Origin: Planctomycetota bacterium
GTDB lineage: Bacteria; Planctomycetota; Planctomycetia; Gemmatales; Gemmataceae
Length of the DNA stretch: 64,000 nucleotides
NCBI GenBank assembly: GCA_021781415.1
Contig: JAJXWW010000085.1
Span: 62,001 to 126,000 of the forward strand
Reading direction: 5' to 3'
Positions 8,570 through 16,528 of this stretch are shown one piece after another. A program made the position numbers and the translations under genes. How positions within the stretch are numbered: position 1 is the first letter of the stretch; the number at the start of each line of letters is the position of its first letter. Below the pieces are notes generated by a model. The model saw only the letters and a list, made by a program, of their open reading frames with translations, ran no database searches and had not been told where the DNA came from.

Positions 8570-9129
8570 GAAGGATGCTCGATAGGTCACAGCCTATGGA
8601 TCAACGACGGAGAATGGGTATGCGTGGCACCTGGCGTACTGCAACGGGCCGAATCGGACACCGAGCAATAAGGCCAACAAGCAGCGATGTGCGGCCTGCG
8701 GGCGTCTCGGCTGCGGTCTTGTCGAGGGCACGGGGATTTGTTTGACAGCACAATGACGCTCAGCCAGGATAATCGGCGGGGGATGTGGTTACCGGACTGA
8801 CTCCCGATGTTGGGAGCGGTCGAAGGGAACAACTTGGTGAAGGTAAGCCGCAGGAAGGCATTCAAGATTCCTTGCCAAAACCACGCACAGATCGGCCACG
8901 TGAATAACGGCTTGTCGACCTTCAGCGCTGTGCCCGCGTGAGCCGGCTGGTTGTTCGGCCTCGTGCGTTCACAAGATACAGCCTCCCGCGTGACAGCGTT
9001 CGTGCGGAGCGTGCCTCACACGGCGAGGAGTGTTCCTGGTCTGTTGTAGCGTTCCTTCACCTATTCGGTAGCGTCTGAAGCGCCTTGGGAGGCGAGCAGG
9101 ATCGCCTACGGGAAGTCCGGAGGATCGAC

Positions 9130-9498
9130 ATGGGGAAAAAGTCGGGCCTTGCAGCTCTTGGCGGTTGCCTGGGGGTCTCGGCAGGTATGTTCATTGGCGG
9201 CGTGGTCGGTTTCTTGCTCGCCGACTCGTATCAGCCGGTAAGTTTCTTGGACTTGGGGCGGTTGGTTATCTTGTCGATCGCGATTCTCCTTGGGGGGATC
9301 GGCGGAGCGAGTATCGGAGCAGGGCTGGCCGTCCGATTAGGAGCTAATCGAGGCGATAATGTAGCTCAGATGCCAACCTCGAAGCCAAGACCATCGTTGA
9401 CTTGTAGCGGTTGCGGACAGGCCAATGATCCTGATGCCAAGTTTTGTAACAAGTGTGGTAGGTTTGTAGAGCAGAGTGGGTGGAACCAGCCGCTCTGA
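9130..9498 (+). CDS. Small membrane protein with C-terminal double-CxxC zinc ribbon
   Basis: About 122 residues. Two glycine-rich transmembrane segments (near residues 10-32 and 43-70) are followed by a short linker and a zinc ribbon with CSGCG and CNKCG about 15 residues apart. The ATG at 9130 is preceded by GGAGGA at good spacing, so the upstream in-frame ATG was not used. Its stop lies 32 bases before the start of the following lipoprotein, and the two are likely co-transcribed. Function unknown. Confidence 0.7.
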   Translation: MGKKSGLAALGGCLGVSAGMFIGGVVGFLLADSYQPVSFLDLGRLVILSIAILLGGIGGASIGAGLAVRLGANRGDNVAQMPTSKPRPSLTCSGCGQANDPDAKFCNKCGRFVEQSGWNQPL

Positions 9499-9530
9499 TT
9501 TTCCTGTTCGTAAGCTTGAGGACTGGGGAC

Positions 9531-10202
9531 ATGAGAATACGAGCGGTCAGCGGCCGGTGGGCGGCGATTCTTGGAACTGCGTCGCTAACTGCGCTATTCG
9601 CTGGTTGTGGGCCTGGTCCGAAGCGCAGTCAGTTCTACGATCGCGTTCACAGAGAGACGATGCTCGCACAATGCGAGAAGCACTTTGAAGCCATTGAATG
9701 GAAAGGAACACCCGGCGGCGTGGTCAAGGGACCGGAGAAATTAGAGAGTAGCTGGCAGGTCGCCGGCATTATCGCTCCAGACGAGGTCGATCCCCTGTTG
9801 GAGGATTGCAAGTCTTATCTCCTGAAAACGGCGCGAGAAAACGGGACGACCATGCTTGAAGGGGAGTTGCCGAAACCGCTGCGGAAGCAAGGATGCAAAG
9901 GGTTCGTGTTTTCATACACCGTCGCAAAGGAGCGCAGTGGGACCATTCAGGTAACTGCAACTTCGACGGACCAGAGAAAGCTCACTTTGAAATACGATAT
10001 TGAAGAGGATCAATATCGTCAAATCCTACCAGCGATTGCTCGGATGGCCGGGTGGCTCGGTTCGAGAGGAGCACGAGTGTTGTTGGGACTCACTTTGAGT
10101 CTCGTCGTGCTGGCACTTGTCCTCGTATGGTTCATGACCAGTCGTTACTTTGATTCGGACAGAGGGAGCAAGGAAACGGACGCCTCCTTTCAAAAGGAAT
10201 AG
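9531..10202 (+). CDS. Hypothetical lipoprotein with C-terminal membrane segment
   Basis: The 223-residue product begins with a basic N-terminus and a hydrophobic core ending in the lipobox LFAGC, so it is probably lipidated. A soluble domain of about 140 residues has no recognised motifs. A strong transmembrane helix (LLGLTLSLVVLALVLVWFM, about residues 187-205) and a charged tail follow. Having both a lipid anchor and a C-terminal helix is uncommon. It follows the zinc-ribbon membrane protein directly. Confidence 0.65.
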   Translation: MRIRAVSGRWAAILGTASLTALFAGCGPGPKRSQFYDRVHRETMLAQCEKHFEAIEWKGTPGGVVKGPEKLESSWQVAGIIAPDEVDPLLEDCKSYLLKTARENGTTMLEGELPKPLRKQGCKGFVFSYTVAKERSGTIQVTATSTDQRKLTLKYDIEEDQYRQILPAIARMAGWLGSRGARVLLGLTLSLVVLALVLVWFMTSRYFDSDRGSKETDASFQKE

Positions 10203-10541
10203 AACGGCCGAACACTCCTAACACTCTTGGCATCAAGAGGCAGCATTTCTCACCGGACAGGCAATCGACGGCGTTTTTCTTGCTGCATTTCCGAACCTCG
10301 TAGCAACGGCGGCTCCAGTCTCCGAAGGCTAAAAGAAAAGCCTCCGCTGACGGTTGTTTTTTGCGATTTTAAATCCGCCCGTTGCATGTCGGCACTTAGG
10401 CGTACAGCGCGGCTTGATCGAAAGGGTTCATGGCTGGGAAATCGATGAGCGGTTCGGTCTTGTCCTTGGAAAGGTTGCATTCTACACTCCTGAGTTATAC
10501 GGTGTCCACGACTACTTGAGTGCAACTTGGAGATAGTTCTT
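10203..10541 (+). other. 339-bp gap, no supported gene
   Basis: Only weak frames are present. A short imperfect hairpin (CGAAGGCT, loop, AGCCTCCG near 10326-10345), followed after 10 bases by a T-run, could end the preceding transcript. The GGAG before 10542 marks the next gene. Confidence 0.4.
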
Positions 10542-12050
10542 ATGCTCACCCCTCTGCCCAGATCGTATCAGCGCCTCGCGTGTTGGTTGTTGCTTCTCTT
10601 TCCCGCCAGTGTGGCCGCACAACAGCGTCCGCTGGAATTTCGTCTTACATTTGATCGAGCTGTCTCCGAAAAGCCGTTCACCGGGCGCGTCTACGTCATG
10701 CTTTTCAAGCAAGATGTAAAGGAATTGCGTTCCGGTCCCAGTTGGATTGGTACCGACCCGTTCTTTGCCTTGGACGTGAAAGATTGGCAGCCGGATCGAC
10801 CGCTGGTCCTCGGCGCGAAGGCGTTGGGCTTTCCCGTGGCAACGGACAAGGTGGCGAAAGCGACGTACTCCATTCAGGCCGTGATGGATTTCAACCGCGG
10901 CGACCGCAGCTTTAGCACATCGGAAGGCAACGGCTACAGCCGAACCGTCCGGCGCGAGCTGGACGGGGCGACTACGGGGACGGTGGAATTGCGGATCGAC
11001 CAAGTGTATAAAGCGAAGCCGTTCGTTGAGACGGAGCGCGTGAAGTTGGTGGACATGGAGAGCAAATTGCTGACGGCTTTCCACGGTCGTTCGACGCGAC
11101 TGCGAGCCGGTGTGGTGTTGCCGCGTTCGTATGCCACGGAACCGCGCCGGCGGTATCCCGTGGTCTATGAAATCCCCGGATTCGGCGGCAGGCACTACGG
11201 AGCGCACGGTGCGGCCGAGCGCGATGCCACCAACGTCGCCGGAGTGGAGATGATCTACGTCGTTCTCGATCCCGATTGTCGTCTCGGCCATCACGTTTTC
11301 GCTGACTCGGCCAACAATGGACCGTGCGGCCGGGCGCTGATCGAGGAACTGATCCCGCATATCGAATCGAAATATCGCGGCATCGGCACCGCTCAGGCTC
11401 GCTTCGTAACGGGCCATTCCTCGGGTGGGTGGAGTAGTCTGTGGCTGCAAGTGACTTATCCGGATTCGTTTAACGGCGTCTGGTCCACCTCGCCCGACCC
11501 CGTCGATTTCCGCGATTTTCAACGCATCGACTTGACGAAACCCGATGCCAATATGTTTCTCGATGCCAAAGGAGATCGCCGGCCGATCGCTCGCGCGGGA
11601 GGCAAAGCGATCCTCTTCTATCGTCCGTTTTCCGACATGGAAGAAGTGATGGGCCACGGCGGGCAGTTGGCGTCGTTCGAAGCGGTGTTCTCGGCACGCG
11701 GCAAAGACGGTCGGCCCCGCAAGCTCTGGGATCGCGCCACCGGTGCCATCGACGCGGAGGTTGCCAAGAGTTGGGATCGTTATAACATCCGTATTGTCTT
11801 CGAAAGCAACTGGAAGACGCTCGGCCCGAAGCTGGCTGGGAAATTACACATTTGGACCGGCGGCGAGGATACCTTTTACCTCGAAGGCGCGGTAAAGCTA
11901 TTGAAAGAGTCGCTGCAACGGCTCGGCAGCGATGCGGACGTGGCGATTTTTCCCGGCAGAACACACGGACTGCGCGACAAGGTGATCCTCGACCGCATTG
12001 CCCGCCAGATGGCCGAGCGCTATCGCCTCACCCGGCCCCGCACGGAATAA
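10542..12050 (+). CDS. Secreted esterase of the enterochelin-esterase/EstA-like fold
   Basis: The protein of about 502 residues has a signal peptide (LACWLLLLFPASVAAQQ). A beta-rich N-terminal domain reaches to about residue 200, and an alpha/beta hydrolase domain follows. The nucleophile elbow is GHSSGGW near residue 290, and a late GRTHGLRD supplies a candidate catalytic histidine. Families of this kind hydrolyse esters of siderophores, acylated sugars or similar. GGAG lies 9 bases before the chosen ATG, and a TTG five codons earlier is less likely. The next gene, tyrA, starts 4 bases after the stop, so they form one transcript although no functional link is evident. Confidence 0.82.
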   Translation: MLTPLPRSYQRLACWLLLLFPASVAAQQRPLEFRLTFDRAVSEKPFTGRVYVMLFKQDVKELRSGPSWIGTDPFFALDVKDWQPDRPLVLGAKALGFPVATDKVAKATYSIQAVMDFNRGDRSFSTSEGNGYSRTVRRELDGATTGTVELRIDQVYKAKPFVETERVKLVDMESKLLTAFHGRSTRLRAGVVLPRSYATEPRRRYPVVYEIPGFGGRHYGAHGAAERDATNVAGVEMIYVVLDPDCRLGHHVFADSANNGPCGRALIEELIPHIESKYRGIGTAQARFVTGHSSGGWSSLWLQVTYPDSFNGVWSTSPDPVDFRDFQRIDLTKPDANMFLDAKGDRRPIARAGGKAILFYRPFSDMEEVMGHGGQLASFEAVFSARGKDGRPRKLWDRATGAIDAEVAKSWDRYNIRIVFESNWKTLGPKLAGKLHIWTGGEDTFYLEGAVKLLKESLQRLGSDADVAIFPGRTHGLRDKVILDRIARQMAERYRLTRPRTE

Positions 12051-12054
12051 GACC

Positions 12055-12900
12055 ATGCGAATCTCTCAACTCGCGATTGTGGGAGTCGGACTTTTAGGTG
12101 GCTCGATTGCCTTGGCGGCGCGGCGGCGCGGCGTGGCCGAGCGGATTATCGGCGTCGATCGGCGGGCAGAGGCGCTTGGTCGCGCCGTGGCCGACGGAAT
12201 GCTCGACGAAGCCTCGGCCGATCTGGGCGCGGCGGCCGCAGCAGCCGACCTGATCGTCTTTTGCACGCCGGTCGATTGCATTGCCGAACAGGTCGTCGAG
12301 GCGGCTCGGCACTGTCGGAGCGGTACGCTGCTCACCGATGTCGGCAGCACCAAAGCCGCCATTGTCCGCGTTGTGCGCGGACGGCTGCCAGACGGCGTAA
12401 CTTTTCTCGGCAGTCATCCCTTGGCCGGTTCGGAAAAACACGGTCCCGAACACGCCAGCGCCCAACTGTTTGAAGGGAGACTCGTCGTCGTCACGCCGGA
12501 TGCGGACGCGCCACACGACGCACTGTCGGCTATCGGCGCGTTCTGGTCGGCACTGGGAGCAACCGTTCGGATCATGGATGCCGAAGAACACGATCGCGCC
12601 CTCGCCCTGACGAGCCACCTGCCGCATCTGCTGTCGTCCGCCCTGGCCGGAATCTTGCCCACCGAGTTGCAATCGCTCACCGCCACGGGTTTCCGGGATG
12701 CCACGCGCCTCGCCTCCGGACAACCGAGTCTGTGGTCGGCCATCTTTCACGCCAATCGAACGCATCTCCTCGCCGCACTCGATTTACTGGAAGCGCAATT
12801 GAGACTTTTCCGAGAGGCTTTATCGCATCAAGATCGCCGGTCCATCGAGACACTCTTGCAACGGGGCAAAACGATCCGCGACGATCTGGCGAAATCGTGA
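12055..12900 (+). CDS. tyrA: Prephenate/arogenate dehydrogenase
   Basis: The 281-residue protein has an N-terminal NAD(P)-binding Rossmann fold (GVGLLGGS, residues 10-17) and the family's catalytic histidine in SHPLAGSE (His121). It then has the all-helical dimerisation domain with the conserved ATGFRDATRLASG stretch. It catalyses oxidative decarboxylation in tyrosine synthesis in the cytoplasm. It is monofunctional: no chorismate mutase or ACT domain is attached. Whether prephenate or arogenate is preferred cannot be read here. It overlaps no gene but follows the esterase with a 4-base gap. Confidence 0.92.
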   Translation: MRISQLAIVGVGLLGGSIALAARRRGVAERIIGVDRRAEALGRAVADGMLDEASADLGAAAAAADLIVFCTPVDCIAEQVVEAARHCRSGTLLTDVGSTKAAIVRVVRGRLPDGVTFLGSHPLAGSEKHGPEHASAQLFEGRLVVVTPDADAPHDALSAIGAFWSALGATVRIMDAEEHDRALALTSHLPHLLSSALAGILPTELQSLTATGFRDATRLASGQPSLWSAIFHANRTHLLAALDLLEAQLRLFREALSHQDRRSIETLLQRGKTIRDDLAKS

Positions 12901-13103
12901 AATCCTGACACGAATGCTCTCGAGGCGAGGGAGGAAGTCTCACCGAGATCTCTTGCCACTTACCCCAGCTCCTATTCCTTGAGTACAGTACTCAGGGAAG
13001 AAGGGTTGCGAGTAGGGCGGATTGCAGACTCCTCGGTCCCGCGTACAACGGAGAATCCGAGGGTAGCGCCTCAAGGTTGGAAAAACGTCCACGAGGGGAA
13101 GTC

Positions 13104-14072
13104 ATGACACCCACGTTCCGTGAATTGATTGCCGAGAACAAACGCAACAGCGTGCTTCTCGTGGCCTGTTTCTGTTCGTTCGTCGTCGCGGTCGCCTTGA
13201 CTCTAACCTTGGGCGCGGTCGCCGCCTTCGCGCCCCAGGCCGTGTCTCAACTAAATTGGTGCGAGGCACTCGTGTGGGGCGGCGTTGCAACGGGATTGTC
13301 ATTATTTCTGTCTCTTTTGGGATATTATAGCGGCGATCGCTTCGTGCTGGCCTCCAGCGGCGCGCGGCGCATCCGTCATCGGGACGATCCCGAATTGTTC
13401 AACGTCGTCGAGGAAATGGCAATCGCCGCCGGCGTTCCCATGCCGGAGGTTTATCTCATCGACGATCCGGCCCTCAACGCGATGGCGACGGGGCGCGATC
13501 CGCGCCATGCGTCGGTCGCGATCACGACCGGCTTACGGAGTAAGCTGAAACGCGACGAATTACAGGGCGTCGTGGCCCACGAGATGTCGCACATCCGCAA
13601 CTTCGACATCCGCCTGATGCTTCTTATGGCCGTATTGGTCGGCACCATCGTGATGCTTTCCGATATTTTTTGGCAACTCTCCCGCGGCAACAATCGAAGC
13701 AGAAGCAACGGGAAGGAGGGCAAAGACGGTGGATTGTTTGTCCTCGTCGTCTTCCTTTTGGCGATCGTCCTGGCGGTCATCGCTCCTTTCCTCGCGCAGA
13801 TCATTCAATTCGCCGTCAGCCGACAGCGCGAATTCCTGGCGGATGCCACCGCGGTCGAACTGACGCGCTATCCGCAAGGCTTGGCCAACGCCTTGCGGAA
13901 GTTGGAGGCGGATACAGCCGTCCTCAAGTCGGCCAATCGTGGCACGGCTCATCTGTTCATCGCCAACCCCATCGAAAAATTTCAGGCTCGCGCCGAGTCC
14001 GCCTTCGCCAGCCATCCGCCGTTGCAGGAACGCATCGCGCGGCTTGAGGCGCTCGTCCGTTCCGAGAAATAG
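13104..14072 (+). CDS. htpX: HtpX-like membrane zinc metalloprotease (M48)
   Basis: The 322-residue protein has two N-terminal transmembrane segments (about 17-42 and 57-75) and the zinc motif HEMSH (159-163). A further membrane pair (about 170-190 and 212-235) precedes the third zinc ligand region REFLADATAVELTR. This is the layout of the heat-shock protease HtpX, which cleaves damaged inner-membrane proteins. A poorly conserved glycine/asparagine/lysine insertion (RGNNRSRSNGKEGKD) lies between the inner helices. AGGGG precedes the ATG. It starts a plus-strand run with the three following genes. Confidence 0.92.
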   Translation: MTPTFRELIAENKRNSVLLVACFCSFVVAVALTLTLGAVAAFAPQAVSQLNWCEALVWGGVATGLSLFLSLLGYYSGDRFVLASSGARRIRHRDDPELFNVVEEMAIAAGVPMPEVYLIDDPALNAMATGRDPRHASVAITTGLRSKLKRDELQGVVAHEMSHIRNFDIRLMLLMAVLVGTIVMLSDIFWQLSRGNNRSRSNGKEGKDGGLFVLVVFLLAIVLAVIAPFLAQIIQFAVSRQREFLADATAVELTRYPQGLANALRKLEADTAVLKSANRGTAHLFIANPIEKFQARAESAFASHPPLQERIARLEALVRSEK

Positions 14073-14085
14073 CCGATTCCATCCG

Positions 14086-14628
14086 ATGAATCCCATGAAG
14101 ACCCCTCCACGCGGCACCTGGACGGATTTGACCGACGCGCAGCTGTTGGCGCAGTGCGCGGTGGACGCCTATCGCGCCAGCGGTCCCGGCGGACAGAAGC
14201 GGAACAAAACCAGTTCCGCCGTGCGCCTCCGTCATCCGCCCAGCGGGTTGTTGGTGATCGCCGAGGAGAGCCGTTCGCAGCACGAAAATCGTGCCCGCGC
14301 CCTTCGCCGTCTCCGTCGCGCGCTCTATCTTAAATTACGAGACGACGTATCGCCGGTTGAATTGGCGACGGTTCGAGACAATTCGGTTCTCGCCTCGGCT
14401 CGCGATGGCGAGGGCAGACTTCGGGTGGGCGTGAAGGACGCTCGATTCTGGCCCATCGTCGGATTGGTACTCGATGTGTTGCAGGCGACCGGCGCTCGAG
14501 TGAGCGAAGCCGCCGATACGCTCGGCATCTCCACGGGCAATCTGATCGACTTCTTGCAGGGCGACGAGAAAGTCTGGGAGCAAGCGAATCTTTTGCGAGG
14601 GCGATTCGGACAGAAGCCGCTCCGTTGA
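14086..14628 (+). CDS. Release-factor-like peptidyl-tRNA hydrolase (GGQ domain protein)
   Basis: This 180-residue protein carries the class I release-factor catalytic motif GPGGQKRNKT (GGQ at 35-37), typical of domain-3-only proteins such as ArfB/YaeJ and mitochondrial ICT1. It would hydrolyse peptidyl-tRNA on stalled ribosomes. Unlike ArfB, its C-terminal half is not a plain basic tail but a helical segment (ARVSEAADTLGISTGNLIDF) of unknown role. The start could also be the ATG three codons later. It follows htpX by 13 bases. Confidence 0.82.
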   Translation: MNPMKTPPRGTWTDLTDAQLLAQCAVDAYRASGPGGQKRNKTSSAVRLRHPPSGLLVIAEESRSQHENRARALRRLRRALYLKLRDDVSPVELATVRDNSVLASARDGEGRLRVGVKDARFWPIVGLVLDVLQATGARVSEAADTLGISTGNLIDFLQGDEKVWEQANLLRGRFGQKPLR

Positions 14629-14682
14629 GAGCGATAAGGCCCGCAGTACGAGCAAGGATGGACGAAACGGGAACGAACGATC

Positions 14683-15150
14683 ATGGCTGCGCCTTCTGGA
14701 TTTTCGTGGATCGAAAAACCGTTATTGGCGGCCATGGCGCGCCCATCGGGGGCGGACGAATTCGCCTGGCTGCGCGGACAGGGGATTGAGGTCCTGCTGT
14801 CGTTGACGGAGGATCGGCCGCGCCGCGATTGGATTGAAGAAGCAAACCTGTTGGTGTACCACGAACCGATGGAGGACATGGAACCTCCGGCGCAGGAACA
14901 GATCGACCGCTGCGTTTCGGCGATCGTGCGCGCCAACGAGCGGAAAATGGGTGTGGCCGTTCACTGCGGCGCGGGTCTGGGGCGAACCGGTGTCATTATC
15001 GCCGCTTACTTTGTCACACGCGGCCTGAATGCCGCCAACGCCATCGCGCGCATCCGTCGCCTACGCCCTGGGTCAATCGAGACCGACGAACAAGTCGGCG
15101 CGGTCGAACTGTACGCTCGCCGCAAACGCAAGGAACCGGGAGATCTTTAG
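14683..15150 (+). CDS. Dual-specificity protein phosphatase (DUSP23/cyclin-phosphatase type)
   Basis: The protein of 155 residues contains the CX5R signature HCGAGLGRTG (Cys95, Arg101) and upstream acidic residues that could give the general acid (MEDMEPP, about 63-69). It is a single compact domain, like archaeal and DUSP23-type small phosphatases that remove phosphate from Tyr/Ser/Thr or from small molecules. Its TAG stop shares one base with the GTG start of the next gene (TAGTG), so the two are translationally coupled. Confidence 0.87.
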   Translation: MAAPSGFSWIEKPLLAAMARPSGADEFAWLRGQGIEVLLSLTEDRPRRDWIEEANLLVYHEPMEDMEPPAQEQIDRCVSAIVRANERKMGVAVHCGAGLGRTGVIIAAYFVTRGLNAANAIARIRRLRPGSIETDEQVGAVELYARRKRKEPGDL

Positions 15151-16343
15151 TGGACGCACTCGTTCGGGACTTATTCGCCGAGATATGCCGCATTCCGCTG
15201 ATCGATCCGCACTCGCACATCAATCCGCACCGTCCCGCCTCGCGCACTCTCGACGACATTTTGGGCTATCACTATTACACCGAGTTGGCGCATTCTTGCG
15301 GCATGGATCGAGCGTGTTTGGCTCCGGAAATCGATCCGCGCGAGCGCGTTCGCGCCATTCTCGCCCACATGGATCGCTTCGACAACACGGCCCAATATGC
15401 CTGGTTCTTGGAAATCGCGCGGACGTTTCTCGACTTTCAGGGCGAACGGCTCACAGCCGCCGACGCCGACCATCTATGGAACGCCGCCGAAAGCAAGATG
15501 TCTCGACCCGATTGGGAGAACGACGTTCTACGCCGGTCGAACATCGAGAGGGTTTTCCTCACCAACGATTTCGACGATCCCCTCGAAGGATTCGATACCT
15601 CACGGTACATTCCTTGCTTGCGCACCGACGATCTCGTTTTCCATCTCGACAAACCCGAGGTTCGACGACGTTTGGCCCAGGCGACGGGCATCGAAGGCAG
15701 CGATACGATCGAACTTCGTAAAGCGATCCGCAAGCTCTTCGAGCATTTCACGGCGCGCGGAGCCAAGGCTTGTGCCATCTCGCTGCCGCCGGATTTCTCG
15801 CCGCGTCCCGGTACGGACCCCTTCTGGATACTGGCCGAGCATTGCCGCGAGTTTCAGTTGCCTTTCGATCTTATGATCGGCGTCAACCGCCGCGTCTATC
15901 GCGCCGGCGTCCATCAGGGGCAGGATCTGTTCGATGGCCGCACCTCGCTGATCCAATACGCCGAGTTGTTCAACGCCTTCCCAGAGGTCACGTTCTGCGT
16001 CTCGGTGTTGTCGAGCGGGCAAAATCAAGAGTTGGCCGCCTACAGTTGGATCTTCCCCAACGTCGTAACCAACGGCCATTGGTGGTACTCGAACGTTCCA
16101 GCATACATTGAGGGCGATTTGCGGGCGCGCCTCCAGGCCGTGCCGAAGACAAAACAGATCGGCTATTACAGTGATATGTACAAGCTGGAGTTCGGTCTGC
16201 CCAAATTCAATATGTATCGCCGACTGCTGGCGCGTGTGCTGGCCGACGATTTCGTGCGCCCCGGTATCCTCAGCGAGACCGGAGCGCTCGACCTAGCGCG
16301 CTGCCTGCTTCGAGACAACGTGGAGCGCATCTTTCGGGTTTGA
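15150..16343 (+). CDS. Uronate-isomerase-like amidohydrolase-superfamily protein
   Basis: The 397-residue protein starts at a GTG overlapping the previous stop. The first strand carries the metal-binding HxH in IDPHSHINPHR (about residues 18-28). The order of later motifs (RVFLTNDFDDP, RYIPCLRTDDL, WILAEHCREFQLPFDLMIGV, NVVTNGHWWYS, KLEFGLPKFNMYRRLLARVL) resembles glucuronate isomerase (UxaC) and its divergent relatives. UxaC itself is near 470 residues, so this shorter form may act on another sugar acid. Coupling to a phosphatase suggests a small pathway, which is inference only. Confidence 0.75.
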   Translation: MDALVRDLFAEICRIPLIDPHSHINPHRPASRTLDDILGYHYYTELAHSCGMDRACLAPEIDPRERVRAILAHMDRFDNTAQYAWFLEIARTFLDFQGERLTAADADHLWNAAESKMSRPDWENDVLRRSNIERVFLTNDFDDPLEGFDTSRYIPCLRTDDLVFHLDKPEVRRRLAQATGIEGSDTIELRKAIRKLFEHFTARGAKACAISLPPDFSPRPGTDPFWILAEHCREFQLPFDLMIGVNRRVYRAGVHQGQDLFDGRTSLIQYAELFNAFPEVTFCVSVLSSGQNQELAAYSWIFPNVVTNGHWWYSNVPAYIEGDLRARLQAVPKTKQIGYYSDMYKLEFGLPKFNMYRRLLARVLADDFVRPGILSETGALDLARCLLRDNVERIFRV

Positions 16344-16528
16344 ACGATTTTACGGCGGAAGCGCCTTGCATCGCCGACGGCGCAACCGGAACGAGCGCGT
16401 TGAGAATCGACTCGCATCAACCAACTCCTACTTGACGGCGCGGCCCCGATGCCGTCACAATACCATTACGCCAAAAGGGCTGTCCGGGGAGGTTGGTGCC
16501 TATCTCACGGATCAAGGGAGCATGTCTT

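Larger units (their letters stand above)
7902..9129 (+). other. 1.2-kb low-coding stretch with decayed or very small frames
   Basis: Apart from the repeat copy I see only short open frames, listed separately where they show protein-like composition. In 8580-8760 one plus frame reads a cysteine-bearing segment (RCAACGRLGCGL) but has no start codon. The density of stops in all frames, next to protein-like snippets, fits gene decay. No RNA gene or transposase is recognisable. Confidence 0.5.

Noticed and set aside
8587..8865. Minus-strand 92-residue frame
   Set aside because: It has no ribosome site or recognisable composition and is antisense to protein-like plus-strand fragments.
10354..10536. 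TTG-initiated 60-residue frame
   Set aside because: It lacks a Shine-Dalgarno sequence, runs to the start region of the next gene and shows no motif.
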